NCBI GenBank assembly: GCA_017556145.1
Contig: JAFZCU010000168.1
Span: forward strand, 1-36,718
DNA length: 36,718 nt
From: Prevotella sp.
GTDB lineage: Bacteria > Bacteroidota > Bacteroidia > Bacteroidales > Bacteroidaceae
Reading direction: 5' to 3'
This document shows positions 1 through 6,760 of this stretch, in pieces. Each line of letters opens with the position of its first letter. The stretch's first letter is position 1. Position numbers and translations under genes: made by a program. Under the pieces are notes generated by a model. It was not told where the DNA came from. It saw only the letters and a program-made list of their open reading frames with translations, and did not search any database.

Positions 1-589
1 CTACCATTTTCTTGAGGTCGTCTGAGGCTGTGCTTTTGGACTGACCCGTTGCCAAAGCATAGTCTGTAAGCGTCATGTATCCATGCGTGCTTATAATCGC
101 TTTGGCTTTTGCCAGACGCTCTTCGCGAGTGTACTTACTTGTCTTCGGGACTTCAACGTCTACACCAACGCGGTCGAAAGTAGCCTGCCTGTTCATTTCC
201 TTCAGCAGCTCCGGGTCGGGCTTGAAATTGATGCCCTTGATGCACACATGCCTGTATTTCAGTTTGGGATCGGCATCGTCGTCAAACGCCTGTTTCTGGA
301 ATTCTGCTTTTTCTGAAGCCGTAGACGTATCGAATCCTAAAGACAGGGAGAACACGCCCAATCCGTCAATCTTCATGGTGTGGCCTAAAGGCATCCAACA
401 TATCATCGTCTCTGCCAACGCATCGAAAACTGCACGGATAGCCCCCTCGCCAATGCCGTTTGTATATACGCGCATGTTATGAATGACCTTCTCATAGTCA
501 TGCAGCGAATATACCTGCATCTTTGGATAAACGACTGTCCTACCCTCTGTCATCTCCCCAGGGAGTTCCTTTAAAACGTAATTTGCCAT
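1..589 (-). CDS. HU-like DNA-binding protein with C-terminal winged helix (HU-HIG type), partial
   Basis: The reading frame starts at ATG 589 (protein begins MANYVLKELPGEM) and runs off the left edge after about 195 residues. Residues 1-125 match the Bacteroidota HU-related fold, a histone-like DNA-binding domain: YSLHDYEKVIHNMRVYTNG, then GEGAIRAVFDALAETM, then a beta arm around IDGLGVFSLSLGF. After a linker of about 35 residues, residues 160-195 (AKAIISTHGYMTLTDYALAT, then GQSKSTASDDLKK) look like a winged helix-turn-helix, the HIG-type extension described for this family. The role is probably nucleoid structuring or local DNA bending, but no specific target can be inferred. The only consensus promoter I find lies about 225 bases upstream, so the mRNA leader would be long and contain a small ORF. 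The missing C-terminus prevents a full domain call. Confidence 0.8.
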   Translation of the reverse strand, partial: MANYVLKELPGEMTEGRTVVYPKMQVYSLHDYEKVIHNMRVYTNGIGEGAIRAVFDALAETMICWMPLGHTMKIDGLGVFSLSLGFDTSTASEKAEFQKQAFDDDADPKLKYRHVCIKGINFKPDPELLKEMNRQATFDRVGVDVEVPKTSKYTREERLAKAKAIISTHGYMTLTDYALATGQSKSTASDDLKKMV

Positions 590-719
590 ATTCTTAACTG
601 TTTTATAATGAACACTTTGCTACTTTAATTATTTCTCTTCCTTGCTTTTCTTTCCTCTCAGGCTTGCCTTTGTTTCCAGTCTGCCTTACAAAAGTTTATT
701 TTCTTCTTTAGTTTTGTTG

Positions 720-803
720 TTCGCCGGCCTAAAACTTGTATTCGCCGCCCTTGAACATATATTCTTCGGCGTAAAACTTATGTCCGAGGCCGTCGAACAT
801 AAA
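720..803. repeat. Four imperfect 21-bp tandem repeats
   Basis: Units lie at 720-740, 741-761, 762-782 and 783-803. Units 1 and 3 resemble each other (both contain TAAAACTT), as do units 2 and 4 (GAACATA), so the array can also be read as two 42-bp repeats. On the minus strand the array is in frame with a 23-codon ORF, and each unit encodes seven residues. Confidence 0.7.
729..800 (-). CDS. Small ORF of 23 codons with heptapeptide repeats in the HU-gene leader
   Basis: ATG at 798-800 and TAG at 729-731 encode MFDGLGHKFYAEEYMFKGG followed by EYKF. The peptide reads as seven-residue repeats (MFDGLGH, KFYAEEY, MFKGGEY, KF) rich in aromatic, acidic and lysine residues. An in-frame TAA lies two codons upstream, so this is not part of a longer gene. 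A good promoter -7 element ends 14 bases before the ATG, so the transcript would begin only a few bases upstream. It could be a leader peptide controlling the downstream HU gene, a free small protein, or a remnant. I do not recognise it. No Shine-Dalgarno sequence is visible. Translation is plausible but unproven. Confidence 0.4.
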   Translation of the reverse strand: MFDGLGHKFYAEEYMFKGGEYKF

Positions 804-814
804 TTATTACGCAG

Positions 815-846
815 CAAAAATACATTTTATTTTCTATTCCACCAAA
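815..846 (-). promoter_or_regulatory. Bacteroidota-type promoter for the small ORF and HU gene
   Basis: On the minus strand, TATTTTTG (815-822) matches the -7 consensus TAnnTTTG, and TTTG (843-846) lies 20 bases upstream as the -33 element. It points at the small ORF (ATG 800) and the HU gene (ATG 589). Confidence 0.6.
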
Positions 847-906
847 TAAATCAGCCTATTTTTGATAAAAAGCACTTTAGTTTTCTATCAAAACCAGTTC
901 TTTCTT

Positions 907-972
907 CTCACACGGGGACAGGAGTGTTGTGCGATCTCACACGGGATCACACGGGGACAGAAGTGTTGTGCG
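907..972. repeat. REP-like elements, tandem cluster of two near-full copies and one fragment
   Basis: Copies are at 907-933 (starts CTCACACGGGGACAGGAGTG), 936-946 (fragment CTCACACGGGA) and 947-972 (TCACACGGGGACAGAAGTG then TTGTGCG). They share the core of the perfect-armed hairpin at 5371-5401, but their right arms read TTGTGCG instead of TGTGAG, so the stem is degraded here. They belong to the same family as the copies around the RAYT gene. Confidence 0.7.
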
Positions 973-987
973 CATTATTCTTAGTTT

Positions 988-1020
988 AAAAACTGGAGGG
1001 GGCTTCTCAGCAGCCTCCAG
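988..1020 (-). terminator. Rho-independent terminator of the blaI-blaR1-lipoprotein operon
   Basis: On the minus strand the arms CTGGAGG (1014-1020) and CCTCCAG (993-999) form a 7-bp stem around a 14-nt loop, followed directly by five U (988-992). It sits about 60 bases past the lipoprotein stop codon at 1083. Confidence 0.65.
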
Positions 1021-1082
1021 GAGTCCCGGGGGTTTAATAACTTTCTATGAAAAAACGTCTTTTATGGATGTTTATATAATTC

Positions 1083-1724
1083 TCAGCGAATAATGCGGCC
1101 CTGCTTCTTCTTGGGCTTTGTCTTTTCTTGCTTTTTGCTGTGAGGACGCAGGTCATCAAGATTGTAAACCTTGGACAGACTTCCCTCTCCGCTCATCCAG
1201 CGACGCGACTCGCTGCTGGGCGAGTATATCTGCACGCGCTTCACCGACGGCGGCAGTGGTGGATACTTGCTGATGAGGCGTATGGTCTCATTCTTATGTC
1301 CGTATATCCAGAAGCACTGATCGAGAGGGAAATGCTCATGGCTCACGACAATATAGCGATCACCAGTGTCGGCATCGATGATTGCCGCCCCTGAGTTTTC
1401 ACGGAAGAACCACCAGTCCTGATTGTCGGGCACATCCCAGTCGTAGCACACGTAGGTAGCATCCTTGCAGCGGTAGATTACTGTTCTGCCGTGTCCTATG
1501 CTGCCATCTTCATTCTGTACATTTACACCTTCTCCCTTTGGTGCCGTCTGCACATGAGAGAACGCGGCAAACGAGCGGTCGTTATGCAGGTCGTAGTTAG
1601 GCCAAGCGGGACGCTCCAAAACGGGCTGTTTGTTCTCAGGGTGCTCGTCGTAGGCTATTTGAGCGGTATGGCAGCCTGCCAGCACATTGGCTACTGCAAT
1701 CATGATAATCATATCTTTCTTCAT
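1083..1724 (-). CDS. Hypothetical lipoprotein (213 aa)
   Basis: Residues 1-18 form a short lipoprotein signal ending in the lipobox LAGC, so the mature protein should be lipid-anchored at Cys18. The rest is soluble, rich in Trp, Tyr and Pro, and ends in a very basic tail (KKQEKTKPKKKQGR). No family is recognised. Two ATGs are possible (1730 and 1724). The AAAAAGGA ribosome-binding sequence touches the first ATG, which favours 1724, giving MKKDMIIMIAVANVLAGC. It starts a few bases after the blaR1 stop and precedes a terminator, so it is probably the last gene of that operon. Its product may be an envelope target of the BlaI/BlaR1-type switch, but this is only inferred from position. Confidence 0.7.
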   Translation of the reverse strand: MKKDMIIMIAVANVLAGCHTAQIAYDEHPENKQPVLERPAWPNYDLHNDRSFAAFSHVQTAPKGEGVNVQNEDGSIGHGRTVIYRCKDATYVCYDWDVPDNQDWWFFRENSGAAIIDADTGDRYIVVSHEHFPLDQCFWIYGHKNETIRLISKYPPLPPSVKRVQIYSPSSESRRWMSGEGSLSKVYNLDDLRPHSKKQEKTKPKKKQGRIIR

Positions 1725-1736
1725 GATCATTCCTTT

Positions 1737-3680
1737 TTAGTTGGTAATAATATGAGGCTTGCGAGGAATATCCCTTAGGCGATAGGTATTGAAATGGTTT
1801 GGCTCTTCTTCAATATGTTTTAACTTTATCTCATCCACTTTCTTACCTAATGGTGGAAAGACAAGACATATTTGATAGATAGAATATTTACCATCTTCAT
1901 TCTCTTCTTGTTTCACAAGTTTTAAATATGATTCGTCGAAAGAGCGGTACATGTAGTTGTCGCCAGTCTTCACGTCGTGGATAGCCCACTTCCTGAAGCC
2001 ATCATCTTTACTAATCGTCTCTATCACATTGGCTTCATCTTTGACATTCACCGTCAGATACATAAACCATCGTGTTTCTTTTTTCGTCAATTCAATGGCC
2101 GCAGGCCCTGTGCCAAGAAAATCTTTTTTCGTCAAAACTTTATCAGTTGACAGTATTTTTGGGTCATTCTTTGGTTTATCGTAGTTTCGAGTGGTAGAAT
2201 TGACGGGTTGCAGATAGCGGATGTAATAGCCTGTTTCGCCCTTGCGAGTGCCCTGTTGCAGGGTCAGTTCGTAGGCGTAGGGGTCATCTCCGCTGATACT
2301 GTTGAGACCCGATGCCATGGTAATCTGCGACTGCTTGTCAAGCACCTTTACGTGGCAAATACGCACGGTATCGCTGTTCAGGTTCGGCTGGAAGTGACCG
2401 TAGTAGGCACCCTCATAGAGCTTTCGCGCACCTACAGCCAGCATCACGCTGTCTACCAGTTCGTTGATTTCCTTGTATTTGGCCAAACCGGTGACTCGCA
2501 GTTCCTCTTCTGTCTGGTCTTTCAGGTCAGCCTTCACCAAGTTGGCATCGGGTCCCACGATAGTAACTGTATCCACAGCCTCATGGTTATAGTGGGCATT
2601 TTCCAACTGAATAACATCGTTTCCTGTTGTAAGCGTTCCTGTAAACAGAGGTTCTTCCTCAGAGAAGTCAACAGTGCCTGTAAAAAGGGCTTTTGTGTTC
2701 TGTACAAGAGTGGGGGTTGCCTTTTCTACTTTCTTTTCTATATCGCTCATCACTTGCGGACGGGCGAAGGCCACGAGTGCCAGTGCACTCAGCGGCAGGA
2801 GATAGGCAGCTTTTAGGGCCACCCATCGTCGGGATGGTTTGCGGTACATCATTTTGAATCTTCGTTTAATTGGACTTTGGTTCAAAGCATTTACCACAGG
2901 CTGCAGTCCCGTAGAAGTTGCTTTCTTTATTAATAACAGCTGATATTCTTCATCTTTGATACCACCTTGAAGTACATGACGGTCAGCTTGGTATTCGTGA
3001 ACGTCACGTAAATCCTGACGTAGCATCCATGCAAAGGGGACGAACCATAGCATGCGACAAGTGAACTCACATAGCAACATGTCCCACGAGTGGCCTAAAC
3101 GGATGTGCGACAATTCGTGCTGGATGATAGGCTTGACATTTACATCATCAGCTGGCAACAGCATCCAGTGCATCCAGCTACATGGGGTCTTAATGACGGA
3201 GTGTGTCAACACCCTTACACCTTGTGGTATACCTTTCATTTCCATTCGTTTGGACTGTCGAATAAGCAACAGCAATGCTGTAAGCGACCAAAGGTAACGT
3301 CCCCAGGCAATGAATAATCCGGTCAGATAAACGAGAATCGTTGTAAGTACGACCAGATGCATATTATCGCGTATAGGGGGAGTCTTATAAGTTACTTCTG
3401 AGTTCGAATAGTGATAGACAATGCGCTCAGGATATACAAATACAGGATTCTGCACATGCTTTAACTGCTGTTCTATAATTCCGCGATTCTCTGTAATAAT
3501 GTTACTTTCGTGGATTCTCACTTGACACAACGGTAACACCATGCTTGCTACGAGAATAGCAAGTAGCACGATGCGGTTGAAGCCATGTAATGTCTCGCGC
3601 TTCATCAGCAGTCCGAAGAGCGAGTAAAGCAATGTAAGCACTATGGCCCACCTTATAACATAAATGATAAATGCTGCCAT
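1737..3680 (-). CDS. blaR1: M56 family metallopeptidase, BlaR1/MecR1-like sensor (647 aa)
   Basis: This is an integral membrane zinc protease of the BlaR1/MecR1 type, which cleaves or triggers loss of a BlaI repressor. The zinc motif HELSH is at residues 188-192, with a further ligand region HEYQAD near 230. Hydrophobic segments near residues 4-24, 35-52, 108-140, 207-225 and 285-305 give the expected multi-span topology with the catalytic site on the cytoplasmic side. After about residue 310 comes a large, probably periplasmic, region of about 340 residues. I see no penicillin-binding sensor motif (SxxK with SxN and KTG), so it probably does not sense beta-lactams. Only 4 bases separate it from blaI upstream, and a lipoprotein gene follows. 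The family call is firm, but the signal sensed is unknown. Confidence 0.85.
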   Translation of the reverse strand: MAAFIIYVIRWAIVLTLLYSLFGLLMKRETLHGFNRIVLLAILVASMVLPLCQVRIHESNIITENRGIIEQQLKHVQNPVFVYPERIVYHYSNSEVTYKTPPIRDNMHLVVLTTILVYLTGLFIAWGRYLWSLTALLLLIRQSKRMEMKGIPQGVRVLTHSVIKTPCSWMHWMLLPADDVNVKPIIQHELSHIRLGHSWDMLLCEFTCRMLWFVPFAWMLRQDLRDVHEYQADRHVLQGGIKDEEYQLLLIKKATSTGLQPVVNALNQSPIKRRFKMMYRKPSRRWVALKAAYLLPLSALALVAFARPQVMSDIEKKVEKATPTLVQNTKALFTGTVDFSEEEPLFTGTLTTGNDVIQLENAHYNHEAVDTVTIVGPDANLVKADLKDQTEEELRVTGLAKYKEINELVDSVMLAVGARKLYEGAYYGHFQPNLNSDTVRICHVKVLDKQSQITMASGLNSISGDDPYAYELTLQQGTRKGETGYYIRYLQPVNSTTRNYDKPKNDPKILSTDKVLTKKDFLGTGPAAIELTKKETRWFMYLTVNVKDEANVIETISKDDGFRKWAIHDVKTGDNYMYRSFDESYLKLVKQEENEDGKYSIYQICLVFPPLGKKVDEIKLKHIEEEPNHFNTYRLRDIPRKPHIITN

Positions 3681-3684
3681 AGAC

Positions 3685-4041
3685 CTATTGCTTCTTTAGT
3701 TCATTGAGAAAATCTAACAATTCCTGCTCGCTGACTTTCTCCTCAGCCACAAGCGACGAAACAAGCTCCATGTACGAGTGCTTGAAATAGCGGTCGACGA
3801 AACCACCTAACTTTGTACGACCATAATCATCCTTGGTTACTATTGGCTCATAGATATAGCCGCGACCGACGGGTTTGTGCGTCAGGAAATGCTTGCGTTC
3901 CAAAGACTGGAATACGGTGGCAATGGTATTGATGTGCGGCTGCGGTTCTGGGTATCGCGCCTGTACATCTTTTGGAGCACAAGGACCTATCTCCCAAATC
4001 TGCTCCATCACTTCTTCTTCCTTGGTTGTTAGTCTGTTCAT
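3685..4041 (-). CDS. blaI: BlaI/MecI/CopY family transcriptional repressor (118 aa)
   Basis: This is a small winged-helix repressor. The N-terminus MNRLTTKEEEVMEQIWEIG and the segment around NTIATVFQSLERKHFLTHK match the DNA-binding domain of BlaI-type regulators, and the C-terminal part (VDRYFKHSYMELVSSLV, then EEKVSEQELLDFLNELKK) matches the dimerisation helices. The start is placed at ATG 4041. A longer frame from a TTG at 4074 would begin inside the promoter -7 element, so it is rejected. It is the first gene of an operon with blaR1 (4-base gap) and a lipoprotein. The usual logic is autorepression relieved by the M56 protease. No beta-lactamase gene is nearby. Confidence 0.9.
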   Translation of the reverse strand: MNRLTTKEEEVMEQIWEIGPCAPKDVQARYPEPQPHINTIATVFQSLERKHFLTHKPVGRGYIYEPIVTKDDYGRTKLGGFVDRYFKHSYMELVSSLVAEEKVSEQELLDFLNELKKQ

Positions 4042-4071
4042 CCTTTCAACGTAATTTTTAGTTCGATGGTG

Positions 4072-4103
4072 CAAAGATAGGTCTTTACTATATAACTTCC
4101 AAA
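4072..4103 (-). promoter_or_regulatory. Promoter of the blaI-blaR1 operon
   Basis: TATCTTTG (4072-4079, minus strand) matches the -7 consensus, with TTTG at 4100-4103 and a 20-base spacer. The start site would fall 25-30 bases before ATG 4041. The nine bases GTCTTTACT occur at 4081-4089 and again near 4158-4166, a possible but weak repressor-site candidate. Confidence 0.7.
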
Positions 4104-4208
4104 TATTAAGGGTTCATTTTAAACTATTTTTACCGTTGAATTGGAAAAACAACTGGAAGTCTTTACTTCGGTTAAGGTTTTGTATGACTCAGTACACGTC
4201 AGAACAGG

Positions 4209-4250
4209 CTCACGAGGGGACGGCTCACGAGGGGACAGGAGTGCTGTGAG
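4209..4250. repeat. REP-like elements upstream of the RAYT gene (one fragment and one full copy)
   Basis: The fragment CTCACGAGGGGAC is at 4209-4221. The full copy at 4224-4250 starts CTCACGAGGGGACAGGAGTG and ends CTGTGAG, so the terminal CTCAC and GTGAG arms pair. The strand orientation is opposite to that of the copy downstream of the RAYT gene. Confidence 0.75.
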
Positions 4251-4280
4251 ATTCTATAGTAGAAAAACTCAGAAAACAAC

Positions 4281-4356
4281 TGACCCTCGTGACCCTTCTG
4301 ACCCCTGAAGCCAAATGGCTTTTCTTCCCCTTTGGAGGCAAAAGGGTCAGAAGGGG
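4281..4356. repeat. 12-bp inverted repeat with adjacent 9-bp tandem units
   Basis: CCCTTCTGACCC (4293-4304) and GGGTCAGAAGGG (4344-4355) are perfect reverse complements separated by 39 bases. The left arm lies in three 9-bp units that each start TGACCC (4281-4307). A small hairpin (GCC-AAAT-GGC) followed by a T-rich run sits in the loop. The rest of the 4104-4521 gap is AT-rich and has no gene I can support. Confidence 0.55.
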
Positions 4357-4478
4357 CACATAAAAATGGGTTATAACAACTATAGGCGAAAAGAGGCACT
4401 TATTGCTGGACAGAAGGCACTTCTCGTCGAATAAGAGGTTGTTATTTTGAAAGAAAAGCCACTTTTAAATGAGCCACG

Positions 4479-4492
4479 CTCACACGGGGACA
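4479..4492. repeat. REP half-element just upstream of the RAYT promoter
   Basis: CTCACACGGGGACA matches the left half of the REP family. It ends about 30 bases before the -33 element of the RAYT gene. Confidence 0.6.
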
Positions 4493-4521
4493 TATTTCTT
4501 CTTCATTTTAACATTGAATAA

Positions 4522-4553
4522 TTTGGCGCTTTGAGAAATAATTACTATCTTTG
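4522..4553 (+). promoter_or_regulatory. Promoter of the RAYT gene
   Basis: TTTG (4522-4525), a 20-base spacer and TATCTTTG (4546-4553) fit the Bacteroidota consensus. The predicted start site lies about 25 bases before ATG 4582 and inside a longer reading frame that begins at 4531, which rules out the longer N-terminus. Confidence 0.7.
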
Positions 4554-4581
4554 CAGCGTGAAACCAATTAAGTTTAGTATT

Positions 4582-5370
4582 ATGGCACGAAATCCAAGAA
4601 TAGTAAGTGGGACAGGCATCTATCATGTAATGATGCGTGGTATTAACAGACAGAATATCTTCGAGGACACGGAAGACTATGTCCGATTCAGGGCAATTCT
4701 ACAACAGATGGTCAATCCTACAGACGAGAATGGGCAACTAATGCCTGCACGATGTACATTCTATGCTTATTGTCTGATGACTAACCATGTTCATCTCCTT
4801 ATCAGGGAGAATGCAGAAACTGTTGGTGATGTGATAAAGCGCATTGGCATTTCATACGCCAAGCATTTCAACAAGAAATACCAACACTATGGGCATTTGT
4901 TCCAAGATAGATATAAAAGTGAGCCAGTCAACGATGCTGCCTATTTCTTTACCTTGCTTCGATACATCCACCAGAATCCTGTAGCTGCAGGTATCACGAA
5001 AAGCGTCAACGATTATGAATGGAGCAGTTGGAACGAATATGAACGGGCTGGCTGTGGCATTCCTTTAGTATGCGATGTTAGCCATGTTCTTGCTCGGATG
5101 CCATTGGCTGAATTAAGAGAACAGGTAAATGAACCATTGCCAAAGACAACGACAATCCTGGATTTCGATAGTGGAGATATTAGCAGAAGTGATGAGGATG
5201 TGAAGGAATTCCTTTCTTCATCTTTTGGACTCAGACAGCCAACAGATATACAACTCTACAATCGTGAACGTAGGGATGATATTATCAGAGAAGCAAAACT
5301 GTTTGGGGCTAGTATCAGACAACTTGTTCGTCTGACAGGAATCAGCTTTTCCATTATCAGAACAGCTTAA
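4582..5370 (+). CDS. REP-associated tyrosine transposase (RAYT, Y1/IS200-like), 262 aa
   Basis: RAYTs are single-strand HUH nucleases that act on REP hairpins. The HUH metal-binding motif is in TNHVHLLI (near residue 71). The catalytic tyrosine region is ISYAKHFNKKYQHYGHLFQ, followed by DRYKSEPV. The family signature RYIHQNPVAAGI follows, and the C-terminal helices (REAKLFGASIRQLVRLTGIS) look like the accessory DNA-binding domain of RAYTs. Length and motifs suggest an intact enzyme. The start ATG 4582 was chosen because the promoter overlaps any longer start. REP-like repeats lie on both sides in inverted orientation: a 27-bp copy at 4224-4250, a half copy at 4479-4492 and a hairpin starting at base 5371, directly after the stop codon. 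Typical RAYTs are single-copy genes with genome-dispersed REPs rather than insertion sequences. Confidence 0.88.
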   Translation: MARNPRIVSGTGIYHVMMRGINRQNIFEDTEDYVRFRAILQQMVNPTDENGQLMPARCTFYAYCLMTNHVHLLIRENAETVGDVIKRIGISYAKHFNKKYQHYGHLFQDRYKSEPVNDAAYFFTLLRYIHQNPVAAGITKSVNDYEWSSWNEYERAGCGIPLVCDVSHVLARMPLAELREQVNEPLPKTTTILDFDSGDISRSDEDVKEFLSSSFGLRQPTDIQLYNRERRDDIIREAKLFGASIRQLVRLTGISFSIIRTA

Positions 5371-5401
5371 ATCTCACAGCACTCCTGTCCCCATGTGAGA
5401 T
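5371..5401. repeat. REP hairpin abutting the RAYT stop codon
   Basis: The arms ATCTCACA (5371-5378) and TGTGAGAT (5394-5401) pair perfectly over 8 bp around a 15-base loop (GCACTCCTGTCCCCA). It is the best-preserved copy in the window and lies exactly between the stop codons of two convergent genes, where it could also act as a bidirectional transcription stop. Confidence 0.8.
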
Positions 5402-6591
5402 TATAGTACAAATTCGGCGGTAACGCCACACTTCATCATATTACTATCAGATTTGCCTATTGCCTTGTACAGGTCGGCATGCAGTCTGGCATAATGCTTG
5501 CCTAGTGCAGTTTGTACTCCACCACCAAGATACACACCAAAGTGCCTTGAGTTATCCCACTCCACATCTATCATCGTCTTAGACATATAATACCTGGTTT
5601 CCCTGTTGCCGAAATTTGACACATAGAATCCACCGCCACGAACAAGTGGAAGCCACTTCCCGTTACCAAAGCACTTCACTCCACCTAAAGTGCCAATCAG
5701 TCTGCCCATTTCGTATATCGTATGCGAAGGCTCCCGACCGCCAGGAACTAATACATCGTGTTCGGATTTTGTTTTGGGCGAATACGCTACTCCAAGCTCT
5801 ACACAAAGCCCTTTCATGATTCGCTTAAATTCCAACTCCAATCCAAGGCCCATCTCTAAGGCACTACCGGGATAGTTTTCATCCTCCAGTTTCTGATTCT
5901 CTGTCTTTTCCAGCAAATAGTACGCATATCCAGCGAATGCCTTGATATGTAAAATCGGATTGTCGGCTTTCTCCTTATATTCGTAAACCATACATGTACT
6001 ACCATCAGTACATACATCATGATGATAGTCGCGTACTACGTCAACAAGTTTTTGTCTAGACAGTTCTTTCTGGTTCATATCTTCTACTGCCTTCCAAGAG
6101 TCCTTAAGAAGTATCTTCACTTTGCCATATTGTTCTCTTTTCTCTTGCAGATTTTCCATTTCGTCTTTCACTTCTCTGATTGAGAGTCTGTTAGTCAGTA
6201 GGGCCATCTCGCCATCTGCGCGCTCAAAGAAGAAATATTCCTTAGAATCGTAAGCTATGCAGTATAGATTCATCATACCTTGAACCATAAACTCTGCAAA
6301 GTATAATTCGGGCTCGCCTGTTACGTTGAGTCGGCGGGTAACAAAAAACTTACCTCCATTATCGAATCTGAAGGCCTCAATATCACCAGGCTTGTAGGTC
6401 TTACCCTCGTTTGCCCCATTAGCCCAAAACTCACATTGTTTCGCCATTCTCTCGTTAGTACGGAAGTCGATGTTACCTCTGATGGTATCGCCATGGTTGG
6501 TGATGATGAATCCAGGTTTAGGGTTTACTTGCGCACGCATCTGCACGGGCATCAAAGTCCCTAGCAGCAAAAATAGAAATACTTTTTTCAT
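5401..6591 (-). CDS. Secreted protein with probable C-terminal beta-barrel (396 aa), function unknown
   Basis: A clear signal peptide (MKKVFLFLLLGTLMPVQMRA, cut near Ala20) leads into a segment starting PGFIITNHGDTIRGNIDFR. This resembles N-terminal domains seen in many uncharacterised Bacteroidota secreted proteins that open with a short beta module. Residues 140-200 are helical and charged. The last 180 residues alternate hydrophobic and polar residues with many Gly and aromatic positions, ending in TAEFVL, which suggests an outer-membrane barrel or beta-rich domain. It is a single-gene unit with its own promoter, convergent with the RAYT gene. The stop codon overlaps the REP hairpin by one base. 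No enzymatic motif is seen. Confidence 0.7.
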   Translation of the reverse strand: MKKVFLFLLLGTLMPVQMRAQVNPKPGFIITNHGDTIRGNIDFRTNERMAKQCEFWANGANEGKTYKPGDIEAFRFDNGGKFFVTRRLNVTGEPELYFAEFMVQGMMNLYCIAYDSKEYFFFERADGEMALLTNRLSIREVKDEMENLQEKREQYGKVKILLKDSWKAVEDMNQKELSRQKLVDVVRDYHHDVCTDGSTCMVYEYKEKADNPILHIKAFAGYAYYLLEKTENQKLEDENYPGSALEMGLGLELEFKRIMKGLCVELGVAYSPKTKSEHDVLVPGGREPSHTIYEMGRLIGTLGGVKCFGNGKWLPLVRGGGFYVSNFGNRETRYYMSKTMIDVEWDNSRHFGVYLGGGVQTALGKHYARLHADLYKAIGKSDSNMMKCGVTAEFVL

Positions 6592-6634
6592 ATCATTTGT
6601 TTCGTTATTTTCGATGGTTTTTTAATTTCGGGCA

Positions 6635-6665
6635 CAAAGGTACATACTTATTTGTAATCTGCAAA
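6635..6665 (-). promoter_or_regulatory. Promoter of the 5401-6591 gene
   Basis: TACCTTTG (6635-6642, minus strand) and TTTG (6662-6665) are separated by 19 bases, an exact fit to the Bacteroidota consensus. Confidence 0.75.
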
Positions 6666-6693
6666 GGAAACAACGAAAAAAAAGGATCAAGAG

Positions 6694-6708
6694 ACCCCGT
6701 GTGAGATT
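6694..6708. repeat. REP half-element (reverse orientation)
   Basis: The minus strand reads AATCTCACACGGGGT, matching the left half of the REP family. It lies between divergent promoters. Confidence 0.6.
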
Positions 6709-6725
6709 ATCTTCAAAAAATATCG

Positions 6726-6753
6726 TTTGTTACAAGCTTTTTTAGTATCTTTG
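6726..6753 (+). promoter_or_regulatory. Promoter of the GT4 gene, giving a nearly leaderless mRNA
   Basis: TATCTTTG (6746-6753) is a full -7 match. The TTTG at 6726-6729 is spaced 16 bases, shorter than usual. Only 7 bases separate the -7 element from ATG 6761, so transcription should start at or just before the first codon. Confidence 0.6.
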
Positions 6754-6760
6754 CACCCGA

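Noticed and set aside
1083..4103. Beta-lactam resistance operon
   Set aside because: BlaI and an M56 protein are present, but no beta-lactamase gene and no penicillin-binding sensor motif are seen, so the resistance label is not justified.
4582..5370. Complete IS200/IS605 insertion sequence
   Set aside because: There is no accessory TnpB, the flanking hairpins are short REP-type repeats dispersed over several kb, and the protein has RAYT signatures, so it is a domesticated-type RAYT rather than an IS.
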